NCBI GenBank assembly: GCA_030683105.1
Contig: JAUXMZ010000043.1
Location: 1 to 64,000 of the forward strand
Length of the DNA: 64,000 bases
Direction: 5' to 3'
From: Burkholderiales bacterium
GTDB lineage: Bacteria > Pseudomonadota > Gammaproteobacteria > Burkholderiales > SG8-41
How positions within the stretch are numbered: position 1 is the stretch's first letter; every line of letters starts with the position of its first letter. The notes under the pieces are model-generated. The model did no database searches and had not been told where the DNA came from. It was given only the letters and a program-made list of their open reading frames with translations. Below are positions 36,050 through 44,829 of the stretch, piece after piece. A program made the translations under genes and the position numbers.

Positions 36050-37561
36050 ATGGACGGCACATTGCAGCAGCTTGCCGTCGGCTTCGGCCACGTATTTGAA
36101 CCGGTCAATCTGATGTTCCTGGTGATAGGCATCGTGCTCGGGCTGCTGGTCGCGGTGCTGCCGGGGCTGACGCTGGTGATGGGGGTGGTGCTGGCGCTGC
36201 CTTTCACCTACAACATGCACGTCATCCCGGCCATCATCCTGCTCACCGCCATGTATGTCTCGGGCACCTACGCCGGCGCCTGGACATCCATATTGTTTCG
36301 CGTGCCGGGCGAACCCATCGATGTGCCGCTCTTGTGGGACGGCTATCCGATGGCGCGCAAAGGCGACGCTGCCCAGGCGCTGGGCTGGACCCTGGTGTCG
36401 GCGCTGGCGGGCGGTCTGGTGGCTGCGACCGTCATGGTGCTGCTCGCAAAGCCAGTCGCAAAAATTGCGCTGACGTTCTCCACGCCTGAATATTTTGCGA
36501 TCCTGTTTTTCGGTCTGGCCAGTGTCGTTTCCCTGGGCGGAGCCTCGCTGGCCAATTCGCTGATCAGCCTGTTTGCCGGGCTGTTGATCGCCACCGTCGG
36601 CGTCGATGACACCTATGGCGCGCACCGTTTCACGTTCGGCGTGCCGCTGTTGTCGGACGGCATCGATTATCTGGTGGTGATGGTCGGCGCCTACGGTCTG
36701 GGAGAAGTGTTCCTGCGCCTGGAGCAGGGATTCAAGTCGGCGCCGCTGGAAGCCGTGAAGGAGATCAAGACGCGACTGCCCTCGCTAAGCGAAATTTGGT
36801 CGCGGAAAATGACGTTCGTGCGCGGCAGCCTCGCCGGCATTATCATCGGGCTGGTTCCGGGTGCCGGCGCCACCGTCGCCTCATTTCTTTCCTATGGCAT
36901 TGAAAGCCAGTACGGCAAGCGCCGGAAAGAAATGGGCACCGGAATAGCGGAAGGCATCATCGCGCCCCAGACCGCCGCCACTGCATCGGTCGGCGGCGCC
37001 ATCATTCCGCTGGTCACCATGGGCATACCCGGCAGCGGCGCGACTGCGATCATCCTCGGCGCCTTCCTGCTGCACGGCCTGCAACCGGGACCACAGGTGT
37101 TCGCCACCTCGAGCAACATTATCTACGCCATGTTCGCCTCGGTGTTCGTCGGCATCATCATCATGTGCGTGATCGGCTATTTCGCCACCAAATACATGGT
37201 CAAGGTGCTGGAGTTTCCCGAGGTGATCGTTTCGGCATATGTCGTGATGTGCTGCATACTCGGCGCGTTCGCCGCGCGCAACAACCTCACCGACGTCTGG
37301 CTGCTGGTGATTTTCGGCGTCATCGGCTACCTGTTCGAGCGCTTCCGCTTCCCGGTAACGCCGCTGGTGCTGGGCGTAATTCTGGGTCCGCTCGCCGAAT
37401 CGGCATTCATGACCACCATGATCAGTTTCGGCAACGACTGGACCATCTTTTTCTCGCGGCCGATCAGCGGCACCCTGATGGCGGTTGCGATCTTCACGCT
37501 GATCTATCCCGTGATCAGGCACATGCGGCACCAACGCAAAACGCTCAAATCGTCGAAGTGA
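36050..37561 (+). CDS. Tripartite tricarboxylate transporter large permease TctA
   Basis: TctA is the 12-helix permease of the carrier. Hallmarks are PGLTLVMGVVLALPFTYNM, the glycine-rich IIIGLVPGAGATVASFLSYG and GGAIIPLVTMGIPGSGATAI. At 503 residues it is complete. The substrate is not shown by the sequence; the aldehyde dehydrogenase and CoA ligase genes downstream suggest sulfoacetate or a relative. Confidence 0.92.
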   Translation: MDGTLQQLAVGFGHVFEPVNLMFLVIGIVLGLLVAVLPGLTLVMGVVLALPFTYNMHVIPAIILLTAMYVSGTYAGAWTSILFRVPGEPIDVPLLWDGYPMARKGDAAQALGWTLVSALAGGLVAATVMVLLAKPVAKIALTFSTPEYFAILFFGLASVVSLGGASLANSLISLFAGLLIATVGVDDTYGAHRFTFGVPLLSDGIDYLVVMVGAYGLGEVFLRLEQGFKSAPLEAVKEIKTRLPSLSEIWSRKMTFVRGSLAGIIIGLVPGAGATVASFLSYGIESQYGKRRKEMGTGIAEGIIAPQTAATASVGGAIIPLVTMGIPGSGATAIILGAFLLHGLQPGPQVFATSSNIIYAMFASVFVGIIIMCVIGYFATKYMVKVLEFPEVIVSAYVVMCCILGAFAARNNLTDVWLLVIFGVIGYLFERFRFPVTPLVLGVILGPLAESAFMTTMISFGNDWTIFFSRPISGTLMAVAIFTLIYPVIRHMRHQRKTLKSSK

Positions 37562-37578
37562 AGATAGATGATCAGGTC

Positions 37579-38019
37579 TCAGCGAGGCCGGTAGCGCCAG
37601 GCGCGGGAATAATTACGCGGGAAGGGAGCAAGCGGGTTGCGCGGCCAGTAGCCGGGGTAACCATAGCTGAAGCTGAAACGCGGGCCATGATAAAAGAGGG
37701 CGGGCAGCGGTATGAAGTAACTATAGCTGCGGTAGTCCCGGGACTCGGCTGGCCGCCTGGTATAAGGGCTAGGGACGGGATCTGCTTCGCCTGGTCCTAT
37801 CTCATTCACCACCGGAAGCGGACCCAGCGCCTGGAATTCGCTGTCGCTCAGGCGCCAGACCTCGCCTTCGGCAGGAAACGCTGCTTCCGCGGCCGGCACT
37901 TGCGCACCCATGGTCAGGACCTGGGCCTGCCTTGGCACTGGCATGGCACACCCTGCCACCATCGCTGCCACAGCGTAGCCGCATAATCTTGCCGCACCCC
38001 AGGACCGGATGGTATTCAA
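37579..38019 (-). CDS. Hypothetical lipoprotein, Pro/Tyr-rich
   Basis: A signal sequence with lipobox AAMVAGC is followed by a segment with EVWRLSDSEFQALGPLPVV. The C-terminus is rich in Pro, Tyr, Arg and aromatic residues (FSYGYPGYWPRNPLAPFPRN). There is no known domain. It is antisense to the end of the transporter operon and stands alone; 146 residues. Confidence 0.65.
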   Translation of the reverse strand: MNTIRSWGAARLCGYAVAAMVAGCAMPVPRQAQVLTMGAQVPAAEAAFPAEGEVWRLSDSEFQALGPLPVVNEIGPGEADPVPSPYTRRPAESRDYRSYSYFIPLPALFYHGPRFSFSYGYPGYWPRNPLAPFPRNYSRAWRYRPR

Positions 38020-38221
38020 ACCGTTTTCTCCATGGATTTAAATATTACTCCTTGTGCGTTGGATTGCATCAATCACACCGCGTTCCCTTTCCGGCTAAAA
38101 CGCCAGGCCCGCGGCACGGACTCGGCATGAGCGACAGCGGGCGGTATCATAGTCACTGCCACATGCCATGGCGGCAAGGACGCCGGGCCATGAACGGCTG
38201 CTTACTTAACAGGGATGCCAT

Positions 38222-39652
38222 ATGGCACTGACCACGGATAGCACCAAGGAATCGAACACGGCAAAAGGCATCGTTGCAACGCTGATCAGGCTCGCGCGCG
38301 CCGCACAGAAAGATTATGCGCGCTATACCCAGCAGCAACTCGACGAAGTCGTGACCGCCGCCGGCTGGGCCATCATGAATCCAGAGCACAACCAGGCGCT
38401 GGCCGAGCTTGCGGTAAAAGATACGGGACTGGGCAACGTCGCCGACAAAGTCACCAAGAACCACCGCAAGACGCTGGGGCTGCTGCGCGACCTCCAGGGG
38501 GCGATCTCGACCGGCGTCATCGCCGAATATCCGGAAACCGGCATCACTGAAATCGCGCGCCCGGTCGGCGTGGTCGCGGCGGTCGTGCCCTCGACCAATC
38601 CCGGCGCGACCCCCGCCAACAACATCATCAACGCGCTCAAATGCGGCAACGCGATCATCCTGTCGCCTTCGCCCAAGGGCTACTCGACCGCGGCCCTGCT
38701 GCTCGAGTTCATCCACGCCGAACTGCAGCGCGTCGGAGCGCCTCTCGATTTAGTGCAGCTGCTGCCGCATCCGGCGACGAAGGAATTGTCGACCGAACTC
38801 ATGAAACAGGCCGATCTGGTGGTCGTCACCGGCTCGCAGAACAACGTGCGCGCCGCGTACTCGAGCGGCACGCCGGCGCTCGGCGTCGGCGCCGGCAACG
38901 TCGCGGTCATCGTCGACGATTCCGCCGACTGCGCCGACGCCGCGCGCAAGATCATGCGCTCCAAGATTTTCGACAACGCGACGAGCTGCTCTTCGGAAAA
39001 CAGCGTCATCGTCCATGACAAGGTCTACGACGCCATGCTCGCAGCGCTGGCGAAAGAAGGCGGCGTCCTGCTCACGCCGGCGGAAAAAGCAATGCTGCAG
39101 AAGACAATGTTCCCCGGCGGCAGGCTTTCGCCGGCCATCACCGCGCAATCGGTATCGCGAATCTGCGCTGTGGCGGGCCTGACGCGGCCCGAACTCGTCA
39201 ACGCCCAATGCCTGATGGTGGAGGAAACCGGCACCGGCCACGACTACCCGTTCTCGGGCGAGAAGCTGTCGCCGGTGCTGACGGTCTACCGCGCCGAAGA
39301 TTTCGACCATGCCTTCAATATCATGCGCGGCATCTACGATTACATGGGCAACGGCCACTCGTGCGGCATCTACACCGAGGACGAATCGCACATCCGGCGG
39401 CTCGGCCACGAAATGACGGTGTGCCGCGTGATCGTCAAGCAGGCGCACGCGATCGCCAACGGCGGCAGTTTCGACAACGGCCTGCCGTTTTCGCTGACCA
39501 TGGGCTGCGGCACCTGGGGCGGCAACAGCTTTTCCGACAACCTCAACTACAGGCACTTCATGAACATCACGCGCATCGTGCGCGTGATCCCGCCGCGCGA
39601 ACCGGCGCCGGATGAGATTTTCGGCGCCTATCGCAAGAAATACGGCGTGTAA
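38222..39652 (+). CDS. CoA-acylating aldehyde dehydrogenase, SauS (sulfoacetaldehyde dehydrogenase)-like
   Basis: SauS interconverts sulfoacetyl-CoA and sulfoacetaldehyde (EC 1.2.1.81). The fold is that of acylating aldehyde dehydrogenases, with GVVAAVVPSTNPGATPANNI and the catalytic C256 in DNATSCSSENS. The later block NGGSFDNGLPFSLTMGCGTW is characteristic of this branch. The pairing with a CoA ligase of SauT type two genes on, and a carboxylate transporter before, supports the sulfoacetate assignment. A plain acetaldehyde or other short-chain enzyme remains possible; xsc, which would complete the route, is not in the window. Confidence 0.7.
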   Translation: MALTTDSTKESNTAKGIVATLIRLARAAQKDYARYTQQQLDEVVTAAGWAIMNPEHNQALAELAVKDTGLGNVADKVTKNHRKTLGLLRDLQGAISTGVIAEYPETGITEIARPVGVVAAVVPSTNPGATPANNIINALKCGNAIILSPSPKGYSTAALLLEFIHAELQRVGAPLDLVQLLPHPATKELSTELMKQADLVVVTGSQNNVRAAYSSGTPALGVGAGNVAVIVDDSADCADAARKIMRSKIFDNATSCSSENSVIVHDKVYDAMLAALAKEGGVLLTPAEKAMLQKTMFPGGRLSPAITAQSVSRICAVAGLTRPELVNAQCLMVEETGTGHDYPFSGEKLSPVLTVYRAEDFDHAFNIMRGIYDYMGNGHSCGIYTEDESHIRRLGHEMTVCRVIVKQAHAIANGGSFDNGLPFSLTMGCGTWGGNSFSDNLNYRHFMNITRIVRVIPPREPAPDEIFGAYRKKYGV

Positions 39653-39826
39653 AAGCGAAGACACGAAGGACACAAAGGAACCCCAAAACAAAAAGATATA
39701 TTTAATAAAAACATGGGGTTGCATATATCTCGTGCTTTCGTCTTGGTGCGCAGACCATTGTTGCTAACTTGAGTCTTGTCTCTTTTCCTTCGTGTCCTTT
39801 GTGTCCTTTGTGTCTATGCTTTTCTA
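39653..39826. repeat. Inverted-arm repeat R9 (between the SauS-like and clsB genes)
   Basis: The left arm is GAAGACACGAAGGACACAAA followed by GGAAC. The right arm is CCTTCGTGTCCTTTGTGTCC followed by TTTGTGTC, built of the 9-base unit GTGTCCTTT in tandem. It ends seven bases before the duplicated ligase start. Confidence 0.85.
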
Positions 39827-39832
39827 AAATAA

Positions 39833-39913
39833 ATGAAAACCCTCCGCCACTACGTTGATCTCCGCGCGCACGAGCAGCCCGACGCGCTCTTTGCAGAGCC
39901 GGAATTGTCTTGA
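39833..39913 (+). pseudogene. Duplicated 5' fragment of the SauT-like ligase gene
   Basis: It encodes MKTLRHYVDLRAHEQPDA, then diverges and stops after 26 codons. The intact ligase gene at 41147 starts MKTLRHYVDLRAREQPDA; 50 of the first 54 bases agree. The stop overlaps the TTG start of clsB. The fragment seems to mark where clsB was inserted between the SauS-like and ligase genes; it may now act as a translated leader for clsB. Confidence 0.85.
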
Positions 39914-41076
39914 CGCCGCAATTCGTCGACGGCAACAAGCTGCTGTTGCTGCGCAATGGCACGGACTACTTTCCGGCGTTGCAGCAGGCCATCGACGCGG
40001 CGAAGGGTGAAATCTACCTCGAGACCTACATTTTCCGTGATGACGGGACCGGGCAGGCTATCGCGGCAGCGCTCGCGCGCGCGGCCCGGCGCGGTGTCGT
40101 CGTGCGCGTGCTGGTCGATGGTTTCGGCTGCAAGGACCATTTTGCGGAGATACGCGAGCGCCTGCTTGCGGCCAACGTCCAGGTGTTGATCTACCGGCCC
40201 AAGATTTCGCCGTTGACCCTGCGTCGCAACCGCTTGCGCCGGATGCACCGCAAGCTGGTGGTGATCGACGCGCGCGTGGCCTTCGCCGGCGGAATAAACA
40301 TCATCGACGACATGGATACGCCTGGCGACAACCCGCCTCGCTACGACTATGCGGTGCGCATCGAAGGGCCTTTGCTCGCGCCCATCGTGGAGGAGGTCGA
40401 GCGGCTGTGGTTCCGGGGCGCCCGCGCCTGGGCCAGCCGGCGGCGGCGCCGGCGTGACAAGCGGATTGTCGCGGTCGATGCAGCCCCGCGCGGCAGTCAG
40501 CGCGCGGCCCTGGTGGTGCGCGACAATCTGCGCCACCGCTCCGACATCGAGGACGCCTATCTGGCGGCCATCGGGAAAGCACGTGTGGAAATCATCATCG
40601 CCAATGCCTATTTCTTCCCCGGCGCGCGCTTTCGCCGCGCCCTGCTCGATGCAGCCAGGCGAGGCGTGCGCGTGACATTGCTGCTGCAGGGGCGGGTCGA
40701 ATATTTTCTGCAGCATTACGCCTCGCGCGCCTTCTACGGCCCGCTGCTCGATGCCGGCGTCGAAATATACGAATACAAGCACGGCTTCATGCACGCCAAG
40801 GTCGCGGTGATCGACCAGCGCTGGTCCACGGTCGGGTCGAGCAACATCGATCCGTTCAGCCTGCTGCTGGCGCGCGAAGCCAACATCGTCGTCGATGACC
40901 AGCCATTCGCGCAGGAATTGCGCCGCAACCTGCAGCAGGACATGGCAAGCGGCGCCATGATCATAGCCCAGTCGGCTTGGCGCAACCAACCCTGGCTGGA
41001 GCGGGCATTGATCTGGGCCAGCTACAATTTTGCGCGGATGCTGTTGGGCTTGACCGGATATGCCGAAAGGCAGTGA
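39910..41076 (+). CDS. clsB: Cardiolipin synthase B (phospholipase D superfamily)
   Basis: ClsB-type enzymes join phospholipids to make cardiolipin. Both HKD motifs are intact: H113-K115-D120 (MHRKLVVIDARVAFAGG) and H295-K297-D302 (MHAKVAVIDQRWSTVGSSNID). The start is a TTG at 39910, overlapping the stop of the ligase fragment, so translation may depend on reading that fragment first. At 388 residues the length is normal. It interrupts an otherwise metabolic operon and was probably inserted. Confidence 0.9.
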   Translation: MTPQFVDGNKLLLLRNGTDYFPALQQAIDAAKGEIYLETYIFRDDGTGQAIAAALARAARRGVVVRVLVDGFGCKDHFAEIRERLLAANVQVLIYRPKISPLTLRRNRLRRMHRKLVVIDARVAFAGGINIIDDMDTPGDNPPRYDYAVRIEGPLLAPIVEEVERLWFRGARAWASRRRRRRDKRIVAVDAAPRGSQRAALVVRDNLRHRSDIEDAYLAAIGKARVEIIIANAYFFPGARFRRALLDAARRGVRVTLLLQGRVEYFLQHYASRAFYGPLLDAGVEIYEYKHGFMHAKVAVIDQRWSTVGSSNIDPFSLLLAREANIVVDDQPFAQELRRNLQQDMASGAMIIAQSAWRNQPWLERALIWASYNFARMLLGLTGYAERQ

Positions 41077-41146
41077 ACCTCGGGCTCATCCGCGGCGATT
41101 CAGCTTTTTTTGCATCCTCGCCGCGCTTGCGCTCTAATTGCCAATC

Positions 41147-42655
41147 ATGAAAACCCTCCGCCACTACGTTGACCTGCGCGCGCGCGAGCAGCCCGATGCG
41201 CCGTACCTGATCGCGCCCGAAACCGGCGCGACGCTGAGCTATGGCCAGTTGCAGCGCGGTTCGCGCGATCTGGGCCGCTTCCTGTTGCAGTCGGGATTGA
41301 ACAAGGGCGACAAGGTCGCGCTGATGCTGCACAACGGTTATCAGACCGGGCGGCTGCTGATCGGCGTGATGTACGCCGGCTTTACGGTCGCGCCGCTGAA
41401 CCTGTTGGCGCAGCCCTCGCAACTGGCCTACGTGCTCGAGCATTCCGACACGAAGCTGGTGTTCACCAGCCCGGAGTTTTTCGAGCGCCTGCAGCAAGCG
41501 CTCGAAAAACTTAATCGAAAAATAGAATTAATCGCGATCGACCCGGATGCGGTAATCATTTTCGGCGATGAGACCCGGTCCCCCGACCCGTTGCCGCCCG
41601 TAGCCGAAAATGATGTGGCGCTGCTCATGTACACCTCGGGCACTACCGGCAAGCCCAAGGGCTGCATGCTCACCCACAAGAGCGTGTGCGCCGGCGGCGA
41701 GTTCACCAGCCGCGCCCACGAGCTCACGGCGCAGGATCGCGTGCTGTGCGCGCTGCCGCTCTATCACATCAACGGCCAGATCGTGACCGCGGTGGCGCCC
41801 CTGGTGCATGGCGGCAGCGTGGTCATGCCGCATCGCTTCAGCGTGAGCAACTACTGGGAACTCGTCGCGCAATATCAGTGCACGTGGATCAATGTCGTGC
41901 CCACCATCATCGCCTACCTGCTCAATGCGCCCGATCCGCGCGAAACAGGGCTGGACATTTCGCGCGTGAAATTCTGCCGTTCGGCATCGGCCCCGCTGCC
42001 GCCCGAACTGCACCGCGCGTTCGAGCAGAAATTCGGCATCAGTATCATCGAAACCTTCGGCATGACCGAGACCAACGCGCCATGCTTCACCAATCCGCGC
42101 GAACCGGCACAGCGCAAAATCGGCAGCCCGGGGCAGGCGTTCGGCAACGAAGCAAAAATCATCGATCCCGGAACCGGCAATACGCAGCCCCCGGGCATAC
42201 CGGGCGAAATCATGGTGCGCGGCGACAATGTAATGAAAGGCTATTACAAGGATCCCGTGACTACCGCGAACACCCTTGAGCCCGACGGCTGGATGCACTC
42301 CGGCGATTTGGGCTACATGGACGAGGATGGTTTCGTGTTCGTCACCGGCCGTATCAAGGAACTCATCATCAAGGGCGGCGAGAACATCGCGCCGCGCGAA
42401 ATCGACGAGGCGCTGCTCAGGCATCCCGCGGTGCTGGAAGCCGCCGCCGTCGGCATACCCGACGAGAATTACGGCCAGGAAATTATGGCGTGCGTAATCC
42501 TCAAACCCGGCCATGCCTGCAGCGCCGAAGAACTCACGGCGTTCTCGCAGCGCGAACTCGGCCAGTACAAGACGCCCAAGGTGATCAGGTTTGTCGCCGA
42601 CCTGCCCAAAGGCCCGTCAGGCAAGGTGCAGCGATTGAAGCTGCTCGATCTTTAG
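41147..42655 (+). CDS. AMP-forming acyl-CoA ligase, SauT (sulfoacetate-CoA ligase)-like
   Basis: This enzyme activates a carboxylate with ATP and CoA. The adenylation motif YTSGTTGKPKG (162-172), the FGMTETNAP block, GWMHSGDLGYMDEDGFVFVTGR and the C-terminal catalytic lysine in GPSGKVQRLK are present. The ATG at 41147 gives 502 residues. SauT-like function is inferred from the neighbouring SauS-like gene and transporter; other small acids are possible. Confidence 0.75.
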   Translation: MKTLRHYVDLRAREQPDAPYLIAPETGATLSYGQLQRGSRDLGRFLLQSGLNKGDKVALMLHNGYQTGRLLIGVMYAGFTVAPLNLLAQPSQLAYVLEHSDTKLVFTSPEFFERLQQALEKLNRKIELIAIDPDAVIIFGDETRSPDPLPPVAENDVALLMYTSGTTGKPKGCMLTHKSVCAGGEFTSRAHELTAQDRVLCALPLYHINGQIVTAVAPLVHGGSVVMPHRFSVSNYWELVAQYQCTWINVVPTIIAYLLNAPDPRETGLDISRVKFCRSASAPLPPELHRAFEQKFGISIIETFGMTETNAPCFTNPREPAQRKIGSPGQAFGNEAKIIDPGTGNTQPPGIPGEIMVRGDNVMKGYYKDPVTTANTLEPDGWMHSGDLGYMDEDGFVFVTGRIKELIIKGGENIAPREIDEALLRHPAVLEAAAVGIPDENYGQEIMACVILKPGHACSAEELTAFSQRELGQYKTPKVIRFVADLPKGPSGKVQRLKLLDL

Positions 42656-42745
42656 CGCACTCACTCCACACGATGCCGCTCTGTGAACTAGTTGTCACAA
42701 AACTTGAACCATTCAATAGCCCGTAATCTTTGGGGGCACCATATA

Positions 42746-42759
42746 TTGATCTAGGTCAA
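42746..42759 (+). promoter_or_regulatory. FNR/ANR-type box before the thiol-redox run
   Basis: TTGATctagGTCAA matches the FNR/ANR consensus TTGAT-N4-ATCAA at 9 of 10 positions. It lies 54 bases before the first start codon of the run, a position suited to activation. No strong -10 is visible at the ideal spacing. Confidence 0.55.
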
Positions 42760-42813
42760 ACCAAGTGTCCGGGGCGTTTGCATTCGAACTTTTGCGCGAC
42801 TAGTATCCCCTGC

Positions 42814-43200
42814 ATGACTCTGTCCCGGTTCACCAGGCGTATTGTGGCCACCATTACGGGTATGGCATTGTTGCTGTACCTGGCTACGACTGCCGCCCAT
42901 GCTTGCGTTCTGAGCGCCGCAGCCCCCCAAGACAGCGCCATGCCCGAGCCATGCTGCGAAGCCGCCGCCGAGGTCAGGGCCGCTCCCGAACTGAGTTGTT
43001 GCCAAGCCAATTATTCGTCACTGCAGGCAACGCCGGAAACAGTCAAGGTCGCTGCGCTCGCAGCGGTCGAACTGCCGATGGTCGTGGCGCATCTGGAACC
43101 TGCATTTTCCGCCGGATGTGCAGCTGCAGACGTAACCTTCAATACGGCTCACGCCAACTCCCCTCCGCTGCACACCCTCTACTGCCGTCTGCGTAATTAG
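42814..43200 (+). CDS. Small exported Cys-rich protein, first gene of the thiol-redox run
   Basis: The start at 42814 gives 128 residues with a signal peptide (TGMALLLYLATTAAHA). The mature part has Cys pairs (EPCCEAAAEV and ELSCCQANYS) and ends SPPLHTLYCRLRN. The pattern PP-x5-C-x4-end recurs in the protein at 55440. Small leader proteins of this sort precede many copper and silver operons and are poorly characterised; metal binding is inferred from the Cys content. Confidence 0.65.
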   Translation: MTLSRFTRRIVATITGMALLLYLATTAAHACVLSAAAPQDSAMPEPCCEAAAEVRAAPELSCCQANYSSLQATPETVKVAALAAVELPMVVAHLEPAFSAGCAAADVTFNTAHANSPPLHTLYCRLRN

Positions 43201-43412
43201 ATCTCCGTCCTGACGTTGTGCCGGTGGCCATCGCGGCCGCTGTTTGGCACGACACCTCGATGCGGAGGTTTTTGCATTTCAATCTGGTACGGCAATTCGC
43301 AAGCACGCCGACGCGGCCATGAAATGGCCGGCCAACTCCCGCATCTCCGACACAAGAATCTATTGAAGAATTGCCGCCAATTTTGATATTGGCGGCAAGA
43401 AAAGGAAAGAAA

Positions 43413-43958
43413 ATGGAAACGATAAAGGACACGACGCACAAGAAAATGCTTTATACGCTGATTGCCGTTACGGCAATCGTGATACTGCTCGGCATCTATA
43501 TCAGCCAGGAGAACGCCGCACAGCCCAAGCCGGATGCGAATCGGCCGGTTGCGACAGCCAGCGCATCCGCTGCTGTCGGGGCGTTGGCTTCACCCGGACC
43601 ATTTCACGATTTTGGCAAGATATCAATGGCAGCGGGAAATGTTACGCACCGGTTCACGATCGAAAATACCGGAGGATCTGCAATCACCGTCACCAAGCTC
43701 TACACCTCCTGCATGTGCACGACCGCAACGTTGATCACGCTGGCGGGAAAGAAAGGGCCGTTCGGCATGCCCGGACACACGCCAATCCCGAGCATTACCG
43801 AAATCATGGGGCCGGAAGGCAGAGCCCAGGTGGAAATCGTGTTTGATCCCAAGGCCCACGGACCCGCCGGGGTTGGCCGCATAGAGCGGGTAATCACGGT
43901 TGAAAACAACGCGGGCAAGTCACTCGAACTTGGTTTCGTCGCCATGGTAACGCCGTAA
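43413..43958 (+). CDS. DUF1573 membrane-anchored periplasmic protein
   Basis: An N-terminal membrane anchor (about 12-30) is followed by a Ser/Ala linker and a DUF1573 immunoglobulin-like domain (FHDFGKISMAAGNVTHRFTI). It has a CxC pair at C100/C102 (YTSCMCTTA), at the place where many DUF1573 proteins have cysteines. The ATG at 43413 has AAGGAAAG upstream. Function unknown; the linked CcdA-like gene starts 10 bases later. Confidence 0.82.
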   Translation: METIKDTTHKKMLYTLIAVTAIVILLGIYISQENAAQPKPDANRPVATASASAAVGALASPGPFHDFGKISMAAGNVTHRFTIENTGGSAITVTKLYTSCMCTTATLITLAGKKGPFGMPGHTPIPSITEIMGPEGRAQVEIVFDPKAHGPAGVGRIERVITVENNAGKSLELGFVAMVTP

Positions 43959-43968
43959 GCGAGCCCCC

Positions 43969-44751
43969 ATGAATAAAACCCTGGCGGCGTTAATCGGGTT
44001 CGGCGTACTGCTTTTTGGATCCGTGCTTTTCTTCCAATTCGCAAATGTGGGGACGGCGGCGCTCTGGCAGTTGTCTGACGAGGGCAAGTGGCTGCTGCCG
44101 CTGGTCGCCGTCGCGGCCCTCATAGACAGCATCAATCCCTGCGCTTTTTCGATCCTGATACTCACGATTGCATTTCTCTTCAGCCTGGGCAAATTGCGAT
44201 CGAGCATTCTGGCAATCGGGAGTGCGTACATACTCGGCATCTTCCTGGTCTACATGCTTATCGGCCTCGGAATCCTGCAGGTGCTCCACATTTTCGATAC
44301 GCCGCATTTCATGGCACAGGTCGGCGCATATCTTTTAATTTTGCTCGGTCTGATCAATATCACCAACGAGTTCTTCCCGGCATTCCCCGTCAAGTTGAAA
44401 ATCCCGCAAGCCGCACACCACAAGATAGCAACGTTGATGGAAAAAGGATCGCTTCCCTCCGCGTTTCTTCTGGGCGGCCTGGTGGGGATCTGCGAGTTCC
44501 CATGTACCGGAGGGCCATATCTCATGGTGCTGGGATTGCTTCATGATCAGACGACGTTCACGGTCGGCCTCGGCTATCTCGTGCTTTACAACCTGATCTT
44601 TATCCTGCCGCTGGTGATCATCCTGCGCATTTCAGGCGACAAAGCGATCGTGGAGAAGGTGCAGAAATGGAAGGCCCGGGAAACCAGAACAATGCGGTTC
44701 GGGGGCGGCATCGCCATGGTGCTGCTGGGCCTCGTCATCCTCAGTCTGTGA
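43969..44751 (+). CDS. CcdA/DsbD-type membrane thiol transporter, copy 1
   Basis: CcdA-type proteins carry reducing power from cytoplasmic thioredoxin to the periplasm. There are six or seven membrane helices and cysteines in INPCAFSI (C58) and CEFPCTGGP (C175, C179). C58 and one of the latter pair would form the relay. The CEFPCTGGPY block differs from classical CcdA (compare the copy at 46966) and is typical of the branch often linked to DUF1573 and heavy-metal genes. 260 residues. Confidence 0.85.
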   Translation: MNKTLAALIGFGVLLFGSVLFFQFANVGTAALWQLSDEGKWLLPLVAVAALIDSINPCAFSILILTIAFLFSLGKLRSSILAIGSAYILGIFLVYMLIGLGILQVLHIFDTPHFMAQVGAYLLILLGLINITNEFFPAFPVKLKIPQAAHHKIATLMEKGSLPSAFLLGGLVGICEFPCTGGPYLMVLGLLHDQTTFTVGLGYLVLYNLIFILPLVIILRISGDKAIVEKVQKWKARETRTMRFGGGIAMVLLGLVILSL

Positions 44752-44829
44752 TAACGGTGATGATCGCAACACAATATAAAAGCACAGCCCGCACAATCGA
44801 ATCCACGGACAGATACTGGAGCAAACACA

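Noticed and set aside
35723-36625. Minus-strand frame of 300 codons opposite tctB/tctA
   Set aside because: It has a Gln/His/Arg-rich shadow composition and is antisense to a clear transporter operon.
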